Below the pieces are notes generated by a model. That model was not told the origin of the DNA and did no database searches. It worked only from the letters and a program-made list of their open reading frames with translations. DNA of 64,000 bases from Bettongia penicillata ogilbyi (Eukaryota > Chordata > Mammalia > Diprotodontia > Potoroidae), in the NCBI GenBank assembly GCA_023548195.1, contig JAJHZJ010000419.1:1920773-1984772 (forward strand), given 5' to 3'. The first letter of the stretch is position 1; each line of letters starts with the position of its first letter. Positions 43,475 through 53,600 of the stretch are shown here, in pieces. The translations under genes were made by a program, and so were the position numbers.

Positions 43475-43712
43475 AGAGATTGTTGCTCATTCATTTCAGT
43501 CATATATAACTCTTTGTAAGCCTATTAGGAATTTTCTTGGCAAAGACAATGAAATGTTTTGCCATTTCCTTTTACAGCTCATTTTACTCATGAGGAAAAA
43601 ACGGTTAAGTGACTTGCCCAGGGTCACACAGCTAAGAAATCTCTGAGGCTGGATTTGAACTCGGGTCTTCCTGACTCTAGGCTCAGTGCTCTATATACTG
43701 GGTCACCTGGTT
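43475..43712 (-). mobile_element. RTE(BovB)-tailed tRNA SINE, full length
   Basis: The plus strand reads 'ttcatttcagtcatatataa', 'ctctttgtaagcctatt' and 'ttttcttggcaaagacaatg' (the BovB-like tail), then 'ggttaagtgacttgcccagg', 'gtcacacagctaagaaatc', 'ctggatttgaactcgggtct' and 'gtgctctatatactgggtc'. It begins directly beside the outer HAL1-3 duplication. Confidence 0.88.
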
Positions 43713-44305
43713 GTCACGAAGAAGGGCAAGTTAATTTAAAAGGAATCGTGAATCTGTTCTGTCCATGATTTTAGGACCTGATTGATTCTTGCTGTGTATA
43801 TTTATTGTAAAAGTGTGTTTGTGAGTGTTCATGGGCGTATTTGTTTTGTCTACTTGGGTGTTACTCTAGAACCCACAAATGAGAACTAGTACACATTGAG
43901 GATAATGTTTTGCATATATCCAAGTATTAACTGGCTTAACTTAGTGCCAATCACCTTATTCCTAGATAAGAGGTTTTCAGAATAGGAATCAGCACAGAAA
44001 ATTCTAAAGAACTGATATGTTGTCAAACAAAAATTAGTCTGATATTTTTTGATGAATAGATGATAATATAAGAAAGCTAATGCAGATCTCATCATATTTT
44101 CTTTAAAGTTATCTTGTATTGTTCTTTCATCTCCAGTTTATTCTATATTAAATGCCACTGAACCATTCTTAGTTTTACTTGCATATGGCCAATTTCCAGT
44201 TGGCATTTGAAAGTTGTTTATCTTCCCAAGAATAAAATTCTATATTTCTCCTTATCATCATTTATATAGGAGTAGGGATTACTTTCTTGGCATGGGAAAG
44301 TTCAG
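43713..44305. other. no feature seen
   Basis: AT-rich DNA without a recognised repeat. Confidence 0.5.
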
Positions 44306-44718
44306 AATAGTCAGACTCAAAAATATTCTATATGAGAACTGTTTTAAGGAACAAAGAATGCCTGGCCTGGGAAATAAATAAAAAAGAATTTGGGGAGAAG
44401 CTGCCTTCAAATATGAAGGGGACAAGATGGATTGTGTACCATAAATTAGTTTTTTTCTGTTTGATCCTCAAGAGCAGAACTAGAACCAGTGGATGCAAGT
44501 TACCAAGAGGAAATTTAAACTTAATATAAGAAAAACTTTCTTACAATTAGAACTGTCCAGAAAAGGAGAGCTTGCTACTTGAAAGCAGTATAATCTAGAA
44601 TTTTCAAGAGGAATCTGGAAGCCTGTCAGGTATATTGTTGTTTCAGGTAGAGAACTAGCTAAATGATTTGTAAGGTTTCTGTCAAATCTAAGATTCTCTG
44701 ATTCTATTTGTTTCCAAC
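44306..44718 (+). mobile_element. CR1/L3-like 3'-end repeat
   Basis: 'acttaatataagaaaaactt', 'tcttacaattagaactgtcc', 'gaatctggaagcctgtcagg' and 'ttgtaaggtttctgtcaaat', ending 'gattctctgattctattt'. The terminal repeated GATTCT is characteristic of CR1/L3-type ends. Family assignment is tentative. Confidence 0.5.
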
Positions 44719-45794
44719 ATCTTCCTGAGGTCTCTTCTGATTCTGCATTCACTAAGGCAATCATCCCAGTACATGCATAAGAACAAAATTAAAGTAACAT
44801 ATCTAATTGTGTATTTCACATTCAAAAATAGACATAGAGAACTTGAATAAATTTCAGAGAATCACAAAAATGAGGAAAGGAATGGGGAAAAAAAGTTTAA
44901 ACATCGTCCCACCAACAGACTTCATTTGTTTTCCAAGTACCATACTAAGAAGGGAAAGGCTTGTTACCAGTAGGTTGACTATAGTGAATTCTTTGGCCAA
45001 GGAAAGTATGAAACAAAGGAAAATGCAAAATGGCCCTCAGTTCTGTGTGTCTTTCTTTTGCTTTTTTCAGACACTGAGGGAGAACAAAAGAAAAAGGAAT
45101 TAGAGGATGCTTAGAGTTGCACAATTTTTAATGTATTTATAAATATTAACCTATTGATACTTTACATGAGAGATCTTTATTCAGTGTTCAGTTCGTGGAC
45201 ACATTACTAGAAAATCTCAATCATATCAATTTTGAAACTCTTGCTACAGATGAAAACTGAAGGAAAAAGGAAGTTGCAGCTAAATTCACAATGATAGGCA
45301 CTTCTTAGAGAAACAGCTAAAAGAGTTGGTGAAGTTCATTTGGCCATATGTCCAAAGCTAACAAGAAATATTATCTCCTAGGATGCTTGGTTGTCAATAC
45401 ATTGAGTTGTCAATCATGTTAACTAGTTGCAAAAATATCATCTTACAAAGAATTATAGTTTACATGTCTACATTTGTTACAGAGAATGAAGAAATAGAGA
45501 AATTCTATAAAGAAATTTATGGACCTTCTAAATTAGAATAGCTTCAATGCAAAGGAAAACAGACAAAAACTATGTTGCAAACTGTGCTTCTTGAGGAAGG
45601 GATGATATACCAAAGGTTATTAGACTATGCAGAAGACTAATGATAATGAAGACTTTCTCCTAGAATTATTCTTAATGTAAAGGAAAATGTACTTATTTAT
45701 GAAAGTCTTTTCTAAATTAGCTTTGTGTGGACAGTCAAATTAAACTTAAGGGTGTTTCGTTGGGGAATTTAAATTATCCTTTTTTTTAAGTTGC
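44719..45794. other. no feature seen
   Basis: About 1 kb of AT-rich DNA. The 98-residue frame at 44807-45103 is lysine/arginine-rich without a recognised domain. A T run at 45779-45788 marks the edge of L1-C. Confidence 0.45.
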
Positions 45795-46877
45795 ATGCTC
45801 AATTCAGCATTTAGAGATATAAATATTACTTTTAGTACTTCTTAGGCCACATTTCACAAATTCTAGGACGTTGTCATTCTATTTAATGAAATAGTTGACT
45901 CTGATTGATTCTTTGACCCACTCATTCCTTAGTATTAGTATACTTAGTTTCTAATTAACTTTTGAACTATATCTCCATGGTCCTTTATTGAATGTAATTT
46001 TATTTCATTGCATTCTGAAAAAGGTTCATTTAATTATTTCTGCTTTTCTGCATTTACTTGTGATTTTTTATGACCTAAAATATGATCAATTTTTAAGAGT
46101 ACAACTATGTACAGTTGAGAAAAAGTTGTAACCTTTTCTATTCCTATTAACTTTTCTCCAGAGGTCTTTCACTGTCTAATTTTTACTGTCTAATTTTCCT
46201 GTAATTCTTTTAGTTTTTCTTTCAAGAATTTGATGTTGTGCTATTTGGTAGATATATATTTAATATTGATATGACTTCATTGTCTATGAGTCCATTTAGC
46301 ACCACATAGTTCCCATGGTTTTCCTTTTAACTGTATGTATTTTTGCTTCTCCTTTTAATTCATGGTTGTCACCCTTGCCTTTATTACTTCAGCTGAAGCA
46401 CAGTTGATTCTGTTGTAGCCCATATTTTAGCTCTCTGGTGTCTCTCTGCTTCAAGCGATTTTCTTGTAAACAATTATTGTTAGATGGTTGTTTCTAATGT
46501 ATTCTGTTATCTACTTCTGTTTTATGGGTGAGTTCACACCATTCATCTTCAGTTTTGCCAGTAGAATAGTCTTGGTTGTAATGCCACCTCTTTTGTTTTC
46601 TGGAATATCATATTCTAAATTCTCCGCTCTTTCTTGTGGTAGTTGTTAAATCTTGTGTTATCCTGACCATGGTTTCATGTTATTTGAAAGGTTTAGCTTT
46701 GGTTGCTTGAAATATTTTCTCTTTGTCCTGGGAGGTCTAGAATTTGTCTATAATATTCCTGAGAGTTTACATTTTGAGATCTGTTTCAGGAGGTGAATGA
46801 TGGATTCTTTCTATTTCTATTTTATCTTCTGGTGTCCTTGACAATTTCTTTAAAAATGACGTCCGGGGGGCACAGAG

Positions 46878-46891
46878 CCAAGATGGCGGAG
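46878..46891 (+). promoter_or_regulatory. YY1-like motif at HAL1-4 5' end
   Basis: CCAAGATGGCGGAG starts at about position +14 of the element. The matching motif occurs at the same place in HAL1-2 (40556-40569). In human L1 a YY1 site in this position directs accurate transcription start; the role here is inferred by analogy. Confidence 0.6.
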
Positions 46892-47325
46892 TAGAAGGAT
46901 GCACGTTTACGAGCTCCGAAACCACAGCCCATAGAATTAATGTAAAAAGAGACCCCCATAAGTTCTGGATCACTGAAAGATGTACAGAAACGGAGTGGAA
47001 GAGATTTCCGCTCCAGAGAGCCCTGGAGAGCTGTCCCCAAGGTCCGACGCACCCCGGAAAGCGGACCCCACCCCAGCGCTGCCCTGGCCGCGGCCCCAGA
47101 GAAGCTGACCCGAGCAGGCTTCAGGGACGGAAGCTCCGGCAGCCGGGAAAGTCCCTCTGCCCACAGAAGCTACAGGTCAGTGAGAGAGACGGCTGGCTGG
47201 TGGAGGGGAGCGGGGTGTCTCCGTGACTCGGCCCCCTCAGGAGGAAGTGGTGGCAGCAGAGGCATGGGCGGCAGCGGAGGCAGCAGTGGCAGCGGCGGCC
47301 CGGTACTCCCCCAGCAGCAGGCAGG

Positions 47326-47545
47326 ATCTTCATTACTGAAGGTTTCTGCATAAACAACCTGAGGGAGCTGAGCCTGGGAGACAGCCCTGCCCCACCCCAC
47401 TCTATTACTGAAGGTCGCTGCATAAAGCCCCTGAGGAAACTGAGCCTGGAAGGCGGCCCCCCCCACCCGCTCCATTCCTGAAAGTCTCTGCAGAGACTCC
47501 TTCTGCTGAGGAAGCTGAGCTTGGGAGGCAGCCCTGCCCCCACCC
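47326..47545 (+). repeat. three tandem about 70-bp monomers in HAL1-4 5'UTR
   Basis: Units at about 47326-47396, 47398-47466 and 47468-47545 each read 'ATTACTGAAGGTYKCTGCA', then a variable 'taaa/agac... cctgagg', then 'GAAACTGAGCCTGGRAGGCR' and 'gccctgcc(c)ccaccc'. The third unit has a small insertion (gagactccttctgctg). HAL1-2 and HAL1-3 carry only one such unit (about 40050-40115 and 42960-43025). Tandem 5' monomers act as promoter units in mouse L1. Confidence 0.8.
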
Positions 47546-47677
47546 CAGCACCAGAACTAAAGCTCACATTGATTAGCAGCTGGGCGGCGCATTTGAATCT
47601 CAGACCCCAAGCACTAGCTGGGAGGATCTAGGCAGGGGTGGACAGAAATCTCAGAAGTCAAGTAACTGGCTGGGAAA

Positions 47678-48775
47678 ATGCCTAGAAAAGGTAAGAAAAA
47701 TAAGACTATAGAGAGTTTTTTCGAACAGATGCAAATGATCCCGACTTTTGGATCTGACGAGGAAATATTCTTGCCATCAGGGAAAGACGTGGAGGGTGGG
47801 GCCTCGGTACCCCAGACATCCCAGGGGGATGTTGGGTGGGCTCAGGCCTTGGAAGAGCTCAAAAAGGATTTTGAAAAGCAAGTTAGACAGGTGGAGGAAA
47901 AACTGGGAAGAGAAATGAGAGAGATGCAAGAAAAGCATGAAAAATGGGTCAATACCTTGCTAAAGGAGACCCAAAAAAATGCTGAGGAAATTAACACCTT
48001 GAAAAATAGGCTCACTCAATTGGCAAAAGAGGTTCAAAAAGCCAATGAGGAGAAGAATGCTTTCAAAAGCAGAATTAGCCAAATGGAAAAAGAGGTTCAA
48101 AAGCTCACTGAAGATAATAGTTCTCTCAAAATTAGAATGGAACAGATGGAGTCTAATGACTTTATGAGAAACCAAGAAATCACCAAACAAAACCAAAAGA
48201 ATGAAAAAATGGAAGAGAATGTGAAATATCTCATGGGAAAAACAACTGACCTGGGAAATAGATCCAGGAGAGACAATTTAAAAATTATGGGACTACCTGA
48301 AAGTCATGATCAAAAAAAGAGCCTAGACATCATCTTCCATGAAATTATCAAGGAGAACTTCCCTGACATTCTAGAACCAGAGGGCAAAATAAGTATTGAA
48401 AGAATCCATTGATCACCACCTGAAAGAGATCCAAAAAGAGAAACTCCTAGGAACATTGTGGCCACATTCCGGAACTCCCAGGTCAAGGAAAAAATCTTGC
48501 AAGCAGCTAGAAAGAAACAATTCCAGTATTGTGGAAATACAATCAGGATAACTCAAGATCTAGTAGCTTCTACATTAAGGGATCGAAGGGCATGGAATAG
48601 GATATTCCAGAAGTCAAAGGAACTAGGACTCAAACCAAGAATCACCTACCCAGCAAAACTGAGTATAATACTTCAGGGGAAAATATGGTCTTTCAATGAA
48701 ATTGAGGACTTTCAAACATTCTTGATGAAAAGACCAGAGCTGAAAAGAAAATTTGACTTTCAAACACAAGAATGA
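47678..48775 (+). pseudogene. HAL1-4 ORF1, single internal TGA
   Basis: The 366-codon frame starts with MPRKGKKNKTIESFFEQ and ends QTQE before TGA at 48773-48775. Codon 245 (48410-48412) is TGA; apart from this the frame is open throughout. Features in order: a basic N-terminus (1-10), an acidic segment (25-50), a long coiled coil (about 56-190, heptads such as LTQLAKEVQKANEEKNAFKS), an RRM (from DNLKIMGLPE at about 199) cut by the stop, and a C-terminal domain after it (RNIVATFRNSQ, AARKKQFQYCGNTIRI, TYPAKLSIILQGK). L1 ORF1p binds the element RNA as a coiled-coil trimer. A product ending at codon 244 would keep the coiled coil but lose most of the RNA-binding part. The stop is one CpG transition away from CGA (Arg). 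Confidence 0.92.
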
Positions 48776-49796
48776 GAAGAAGCATGAAAAAGGAAACAGC
48801 AAAGAGAAGTCTTAAGGGACTTACCAGAAGTGAACTGTTTACATTTCCACATGGAAAGACAATATTTGTAACTCTTAAAACTTTTCAGTATCTGGGTAGT
48901 TGGTGGGTCCATACACACACATGTACACGCATGCACGTGCACACACATACACACATGCACACACATATAGAGACAGAGAGCACAGATTGAACTGAATAGG
49001 ATGGGACCATATCTTAAAAGAAATTAAGGTAAATGGAGAGAGAAATGTAGTGGGAGGAAAGAGGGTGAAATGGAAGGGGGTAACTATATGTCATTTAAGA
49101 GGCAAGTAGGAGACTTTTTAGTGAAGGGAAAAAGAGGAGAGCTGAGAAAAAAAAAACAAAACAAGAAGATTACCCTCATCACATTTGACTAAAGGAAGGA
49201 ATAAAATGCACACTCATTTTGGTATGAAAACCTATCTTACAGTATAAGAAAGTGGGGGAGAAAGAGATATTGCGGGGGGGGGGATGATGGAAGGGAGGGC
49301 AAAGGGAGGAGGGAGCAATTTGAAGTCAACACTTGGGGAGGGACAGGATCAAAAGACAGAAGAGAAACAATGAGGGGCAGGATAGGATGGAGGGTAATTC
49401 AGTTAGTCTTACACAACACGACTATCAGGGAAGTCATTTGTAAAACTACACAGATATGGCCGATATTGAATTGCCTGCCTTCCCAAAGGGAATGGGTGGG
49501 GAGGGAGGGATGGGGAGAATTTGGAACTCAAAGTTTTAGGAACAACTGTTTAGTATTGTTGTTGCTACTAGGAAAGAAGACATACAGTTAATGAGGAATA
49601 GAAAGTCATCTGGCCCTACAGGAGAAAAGAGAAGATGGAGACAAGAGAAGGGAGGGACGACAGAAGAGAGGGCAGATTGGAGATAGGGAAAATTAGATTG
49701 CTTGGGGTATTGAGGTGCGGGGGAGGGGTTAAAAGGGGAAAAAATATTTGGAACCCAAAATTTTGTGAAAATGAATGTAAAAAGTTAAATTTTAAA
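48776..49796 (+). other. HAL1-4 3'UTR with two tail-like motifs
   Basis: After the ORF1 stop, the region runs through a part homologous to the L1-B spacer, a purine-rich middle (49020-49340), and then two related tail blocks. The first is 'gagaatttggaactcaaagt' (49517-49536), preceded by a block homologous to the L1-A 3'UTR (cacaacacgactat, gccgatattgaattgcctgc). The second is 'tttggaacccaaaattttgtg' (49747-49767), directly before the terminal A run. Confidence 0.7.
48912..48968. repeat. (CA)n-rich microsatellite in HAL1-4 3'UTR
   Basis: Imperfect ACAC/ATGCAC run, the plus-strand counterpart of the (TG)n tracts in HAL1-2 and HAL1-3. Confidence 0.85.
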
Positions 49797-50344
49797 AAAA
49801 ATGATGTCCAGGCTTTTTCTTTGATTATGGTTTTCAGGTAATCCATTTATTCCTAATTTTTCTCTCCTTGATCTACTTTCCAAGTCACTTGTTTTTCCAA
49901 TGAGATATCTCACATTTTCTTCTATTTTTTTTATTCTTTTGATTTTTTAAAGTTGTTTAGTGATGTCTGATAGGGTCATTAGCTTCCATTTGCCCCCATT
50001 CTAATTTTAAGGACTTTTTTTTTCCTCAGTGAGCATTTGTACCTCTTTTTCCATTTGCAATTCTGCTTTTTAAGGATCTATCTTTATCAGTGAACTTTTG
50101 TATCTCTGTTTCCAATTTAACCCATTCTATTTTAAGTTATTTTCTTTAGTATTTTTGTTCTTAGTAACAAATATTATCTTTTCACCATTTTCTTCCTTTG
50201 CTTTCATTTCTTAACTATTTCTTGTCTATCAATCTTATTTGATTTTAAAAATCATATTTTTAGCTCTTCCAGAAATTCTTTTTGGGCTTATGCTTAATTC
50301 ATTTTTTTCATCTATGAGGCTTTGTTTGTAACTATTTTGACTTC

Positions 50345-51480
50345 ATTGTCTTCTTCTCAGTTTTGACTTGTTGTCTTCTGTCACCATAGTTAGTTGGTCG
50401 GTTATCTGTTCTCACAGAGAACCAAAATAACATCACTATTATAAATTCAAGTTTCAATCTGTCCAACTGTGGTTGGTCACACCAATACAACAATGAGGTC
50501 AGCACTGTGGCTCTGTAGATCTTCAGTTTGGTGGCAAGTCTAATACCTCTTCTCTCCCATACTTTTCTACAGAGACTCCCAAACACTGAGCTAGCTCTGG
50601 CAATGCAGTCGTCAACCTCATTATCAATGTGTACATCCCTGGAAAGTATATTGCCAAGGTAAGTTAACTTATACACAGCATTCAAAACTTCTCCATTTAC
50701 TGATGATTCCACATAGGGATGATGTGGTGGTGGCTGATGGAGCACTTGTTTCTCTTGGTGTTAATTGTTAGGCCCAAATTATCATAAGAAGGAGAAAATT
50801 GATCCATCTTGGCTTCAGAGATTTCACTGAGTGCACAATCATTGACAAATAGAAAATCATGCACCAACATTCCCTCCCCTTTGGTCTTGGCTTGTAGCCT
50901 TTTCAAATTAAAAAATTTTAATTTACACACATCAGTGTGGTAGCTAACCTCGATGCCATGTTCATCCTCATTGAAGGCATTTGTCAACATGGCTAAAATC
51001 ATCATGCTAAAAATCATGAGAGCAAGCACACAGTCTTCTTTCAACTCCATTGGTAACTGGGAAGGCACAGGAGCATTGCTTCCTGTCCAGAACCTGGGAA
51101 AGCATGCCATCATGAAATTGATATAATACTGATGAAATTCTCCGGGCAACCAAATTTTGACATAATTTTCCATAACTAACAGTATCAGAGGCCTTGGTAA
51201 CATCTACAAACATTGTATACAGACTTCTGTTCTACACCTGGCAGTTTCTCCTTGTTGCTCTCCTTTGTTGTCAGGCAACAAACACCATGTTGACTGTTCC
51301 TCTGCTCTTTCTGAAGCCACACTGGCTCTCAGGTAGATGACCATCTTCCAGGTGAAGGTTCATCCTATTAAAGAGGACTCTGGCAAGAATCTTGCCAGCA
51401 ATGACTAAGAAAGAGATTCCCTCCACCTCAGCCTTGCCCCCTCATGATTGTCGCAGGACAATCTATTGCCTTTACCTTTA
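50345..51480 (-). mobile_element. RTE-type non-LTR retrotransposon RT fragment, decayed
   Basis: Minus-strand translations in order: an RT lead-in with 'LPESQCGFRKS' at about 51310-51340, motif A as MFVDVTKASDTVSYGKL (51213 downward), 'FHDGMLSQVLD', a frameshift near 51030, 'LALMIFSMMILAMLTNAF', 'FNLKRLQAKTKGEG', the catalytic box as FLFVNDCAL (normally FADD-type), 'YDNLGLTINTKR', then 50332-50745 with 'LTYLGNILSRDVHIDNEVDD' and 'RATVLTSLLYWCD'. This order is typical of RTE/RTEX-like elements seen in fish and invertebrates and differs from the L1 ORF2s nearby. The endonuclease is not seen. The catalytic box is mutated and the element is dead. Confidence 0.7.
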
Positions 51481-53149
51481 TATGTGTGAAGAAAATGTCC
51501 ATATATTAAATACATAAGAAGTAAAATACCAAATTTCTTGAATTGAAGGATCAAATAGTAGAAGAAAAGAAAAGAAAACTAATGACTTTCAGAGAAGGAA
51601 AGGTACAGTAAAGTAGAGAAGAAAAATTATATTTCAAGGTAACTGAATAACCAGATTTCTTAAAGAAACTTAATTAGAGACTAGGGATAACAGCATTTCC
51701 TGCTGAAAACTTCTGACTGCCTTAATTCTTCTCTGTTATAGTAGCTTTAAAAATCAAATAAAGAAATCAATAAATACAAAAGTAGGGGATATTCATAAAA
51801 AATCACCAAGTCCCTGATACCTAGTCCTTTAGAACAAAAAGTGTTGCAAATACGATAAATAAATTCTCATTCTTCTTCAAATGATTCTCCATGCTGGGCT
51901 TACTTTTTTGGGTTTATATTCATTTTTCCCCCATACTGTAAGGGATTTCAATGAATATGAAACTATTGTAGGAGAAAAAAACATCAACTTAACAAGATAC
52001 TTACTAGATCTGCTTTGCAAACACTTTACAATACTGAGTTCACTCCCTGCCAGAAACTCAATATCATTAGCTCTTCTAGGCAATATTAATTTGGATCATA
52101 CAGTAGAGGCACTAAGTTCAGAGAAGCAGTAGGAATAACTACTAAAATAAAATTTTCTCTAATTGATTCTGCAGTTAAAGAGCAGGTGCATGGAGGGGAA
52201 GAAAAGGGAGAGGCCAAGTGACTTCTTCAGAATTCAGGAAAGAGATATTATGAGATTATATCACAAGTACATGTGTTCAGAAGCATAAAACCCCAAAGAA
52301 TACTTGGTAATGAAAAAAGCTTATCTGAACAAAAATGCACAAAAGGAGAAATCCAAGAACACATGCTTAGAGGAGATTAAAAAGGTAAGATGAGATGAGG
52401 ATGTCTGAAAAAGGAACTCACAAACCTGAAAAGAATTGAAGTTATCCATCAAAGATTCAATCATAATTTACAGTCCAGGTGCTTCCCCCCTGGTTTTATT
52501 AGCATAAAAAAGTAATGAAAAAAGTCTTTTGCTAAAATGAAAGCTACCTTTGTGGCCATGCCACCTTGGGGTGGAATAGCTTTGTTAGACTTCTGTGAGC
52601 AGAAAGCTGTCTATCCATTATCTTTCTTGGTTTTTCCATTATGCCAGGGCTGATGTCCATGGAAAGGAAGGATTTAAAGGGAATATCTCCAGAGAAAGCA
52701 CAATGAGAATTCAAACAATATGGTTAATTTAGAGTAGGCAATGGGAGAAGTCCATTTTATACCCTTCAAATTCTCAGTTGCTCTGGAGAGCCATCACCCA
52801 TATCACTATAAAGTGAATTTAGCTATACACGTTTTGTTACCTATTATTGCTTCCTTTATTCTCATGAAGACAGTGTTCATTTAGTTTTGTCTGAAAAAAG
52901 TGGGTTTGGGGCAACAAGGTTGGAGTGAAATTATCTTTTGATATTTTAGATGAATTTTATTTTGGAAAGCATACTCAGATGTCTTTTTTTTTTTTCTTTT
53001 TGGAAAGGTGAAGGGTTGGGAATTGAGCCTGCAAAGGAAATACTATAAATTTTAATAAGTTTAGGATTGTACAGTTTTTATTTTTGCTCAGTACTATTAC
53101 AATCCAAATTTTCATCTTTGCTTTTCATCAATGGCATGACTTTGTTCAG
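51481..53149. other. no gene seen
   Basis: AT-rich. Overlapping open frames at 51877-52132 on both strands have no domain. A T run lies at 52983-52998. Confidence 0.45.
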
Positions 53150-53600
53150 ACACTCAAGCATTTATTAAACACTTAGTATGTTTTGCCTGCTGTTCTAAAT
53201 GCTGATCATATGATGGAATGTGAATTTGTTAGCCAATCAGCTTTTTTTTTTTTTTTTTTTTTTTTGGTGCCAGGCATTGTGCTAAAGTGAAAATGTAAAG
53301 AAAGACAAAACCATAGTCCCTGCCATCAAGGAGCTTATATTCTAATGAGGAAACAACATGCAAACATTTATGTATATGCATGCTAAATGAAATAGCTCTT
53401 GTCTTCTAGAAGATTCTGTTCTCGTGGTGGAGACAATATGCAAATGATATGTACATACAAGATATATAGCATGCAAATGGGATATAATTTTAGAAGGAAG
53501 TAATAGTGTTGAAGGGACTTCTTCACCCTCTTAGAGAGAGATTTAAGCAGAGAATGGAACGAGTCCAGTGAAGCTGGGAGGCAGAGGGATATTTATTTCA
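53150..53600 (-). mobile_element. L2/MIR-type repeat
   Basis: 'cactcaagcatttattaaac', 'acttagtatgttttgcctg', then after a T run (53242-53265) 'ggtgccaggcattgtgctaa', 'gtccctgccatcaaggag' and 'cttatattctaatgaggaaa'. The body continues less clearly to about 53600. Because the start is represented twice (53155-53200 and 53266-53290), two units may abut at the T run. Confidence 0.6.
53242..53265. repeat. poly(T) run
   Basis: 24 consecutive T. On the minus strand this is an A run, such as would end an inserted retroposon between the two L2-type starts. Confidence 0.9.

Larger units (their letters stand above)
46852..49809 (+). mobile_element. HAL1-4: full-length half-L1 inserted in L1-C, 13-bp target-site duplication
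   Basis: The body is 46865-49796 (about 2.93 kb). Direct repeats are AAAAATGACGTCC (46852-46864) and AAAAATGATGTCC (49797-49809), with one difference. It starts GGGGGGCACAGAGCCAAGAT, has an 813-bp 5'UTR with three tandem monomers, a 366-codon ORF1 frame with one internal stop, and a 1.0-kb 3'UTR ending 'atgaatgtaaaaagttaaat' plus an A run. There is no ORF2. It is the best-preserved and probably youngest element in the window. Confidence 0.93.
45795..50345 (-). mobile_element. L1-C: old L1 fragment (EN to ORF1), split by HAL1-4
   Basis: Left part 45795-46864 and right part 49797 to about 50345 are one minus-strand L1. 45830-46200 aligns in order with the L1-B endonuclease region at 33740-34110 ('tttcacaaattctagg... 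gtcattctatttaatgaaat', 'ctttgacccactcattcct'). 46560-46860 is the ORF1 C-terminal/RRM end, and 49800-50330 continues into the ORF1 coiled coil ('gagatatctcacattttctt', 'gagcatttgtacctctttttcc'). It lacks the roughly 700-bp inter-ORF spacer of L1-B. It is older than HAL1-4, which interrupts it. Confidence 0.8.

Noticed and set aside
44807..45103. 98-codon basic frame as a hypothetical gene
   Set aside because: Lys/Arg richness follows from AAA/AGA-rich DNA; no domain or splice-site support.
47121..47567. 148-codon minus-strand frame rich in Pro/Leu/Ser
   Set aside because: Antisense to the HAL1-4 5'UTR monomers; its repeats mirror the monomer period and there is no start or domain context.
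50332..51213. RT-like frames as a functional retrotransposon gene
   Set aside because: The catalytic box is altered (FVND), frameshifts separate motif A from motif C, and no endonuclease is present.
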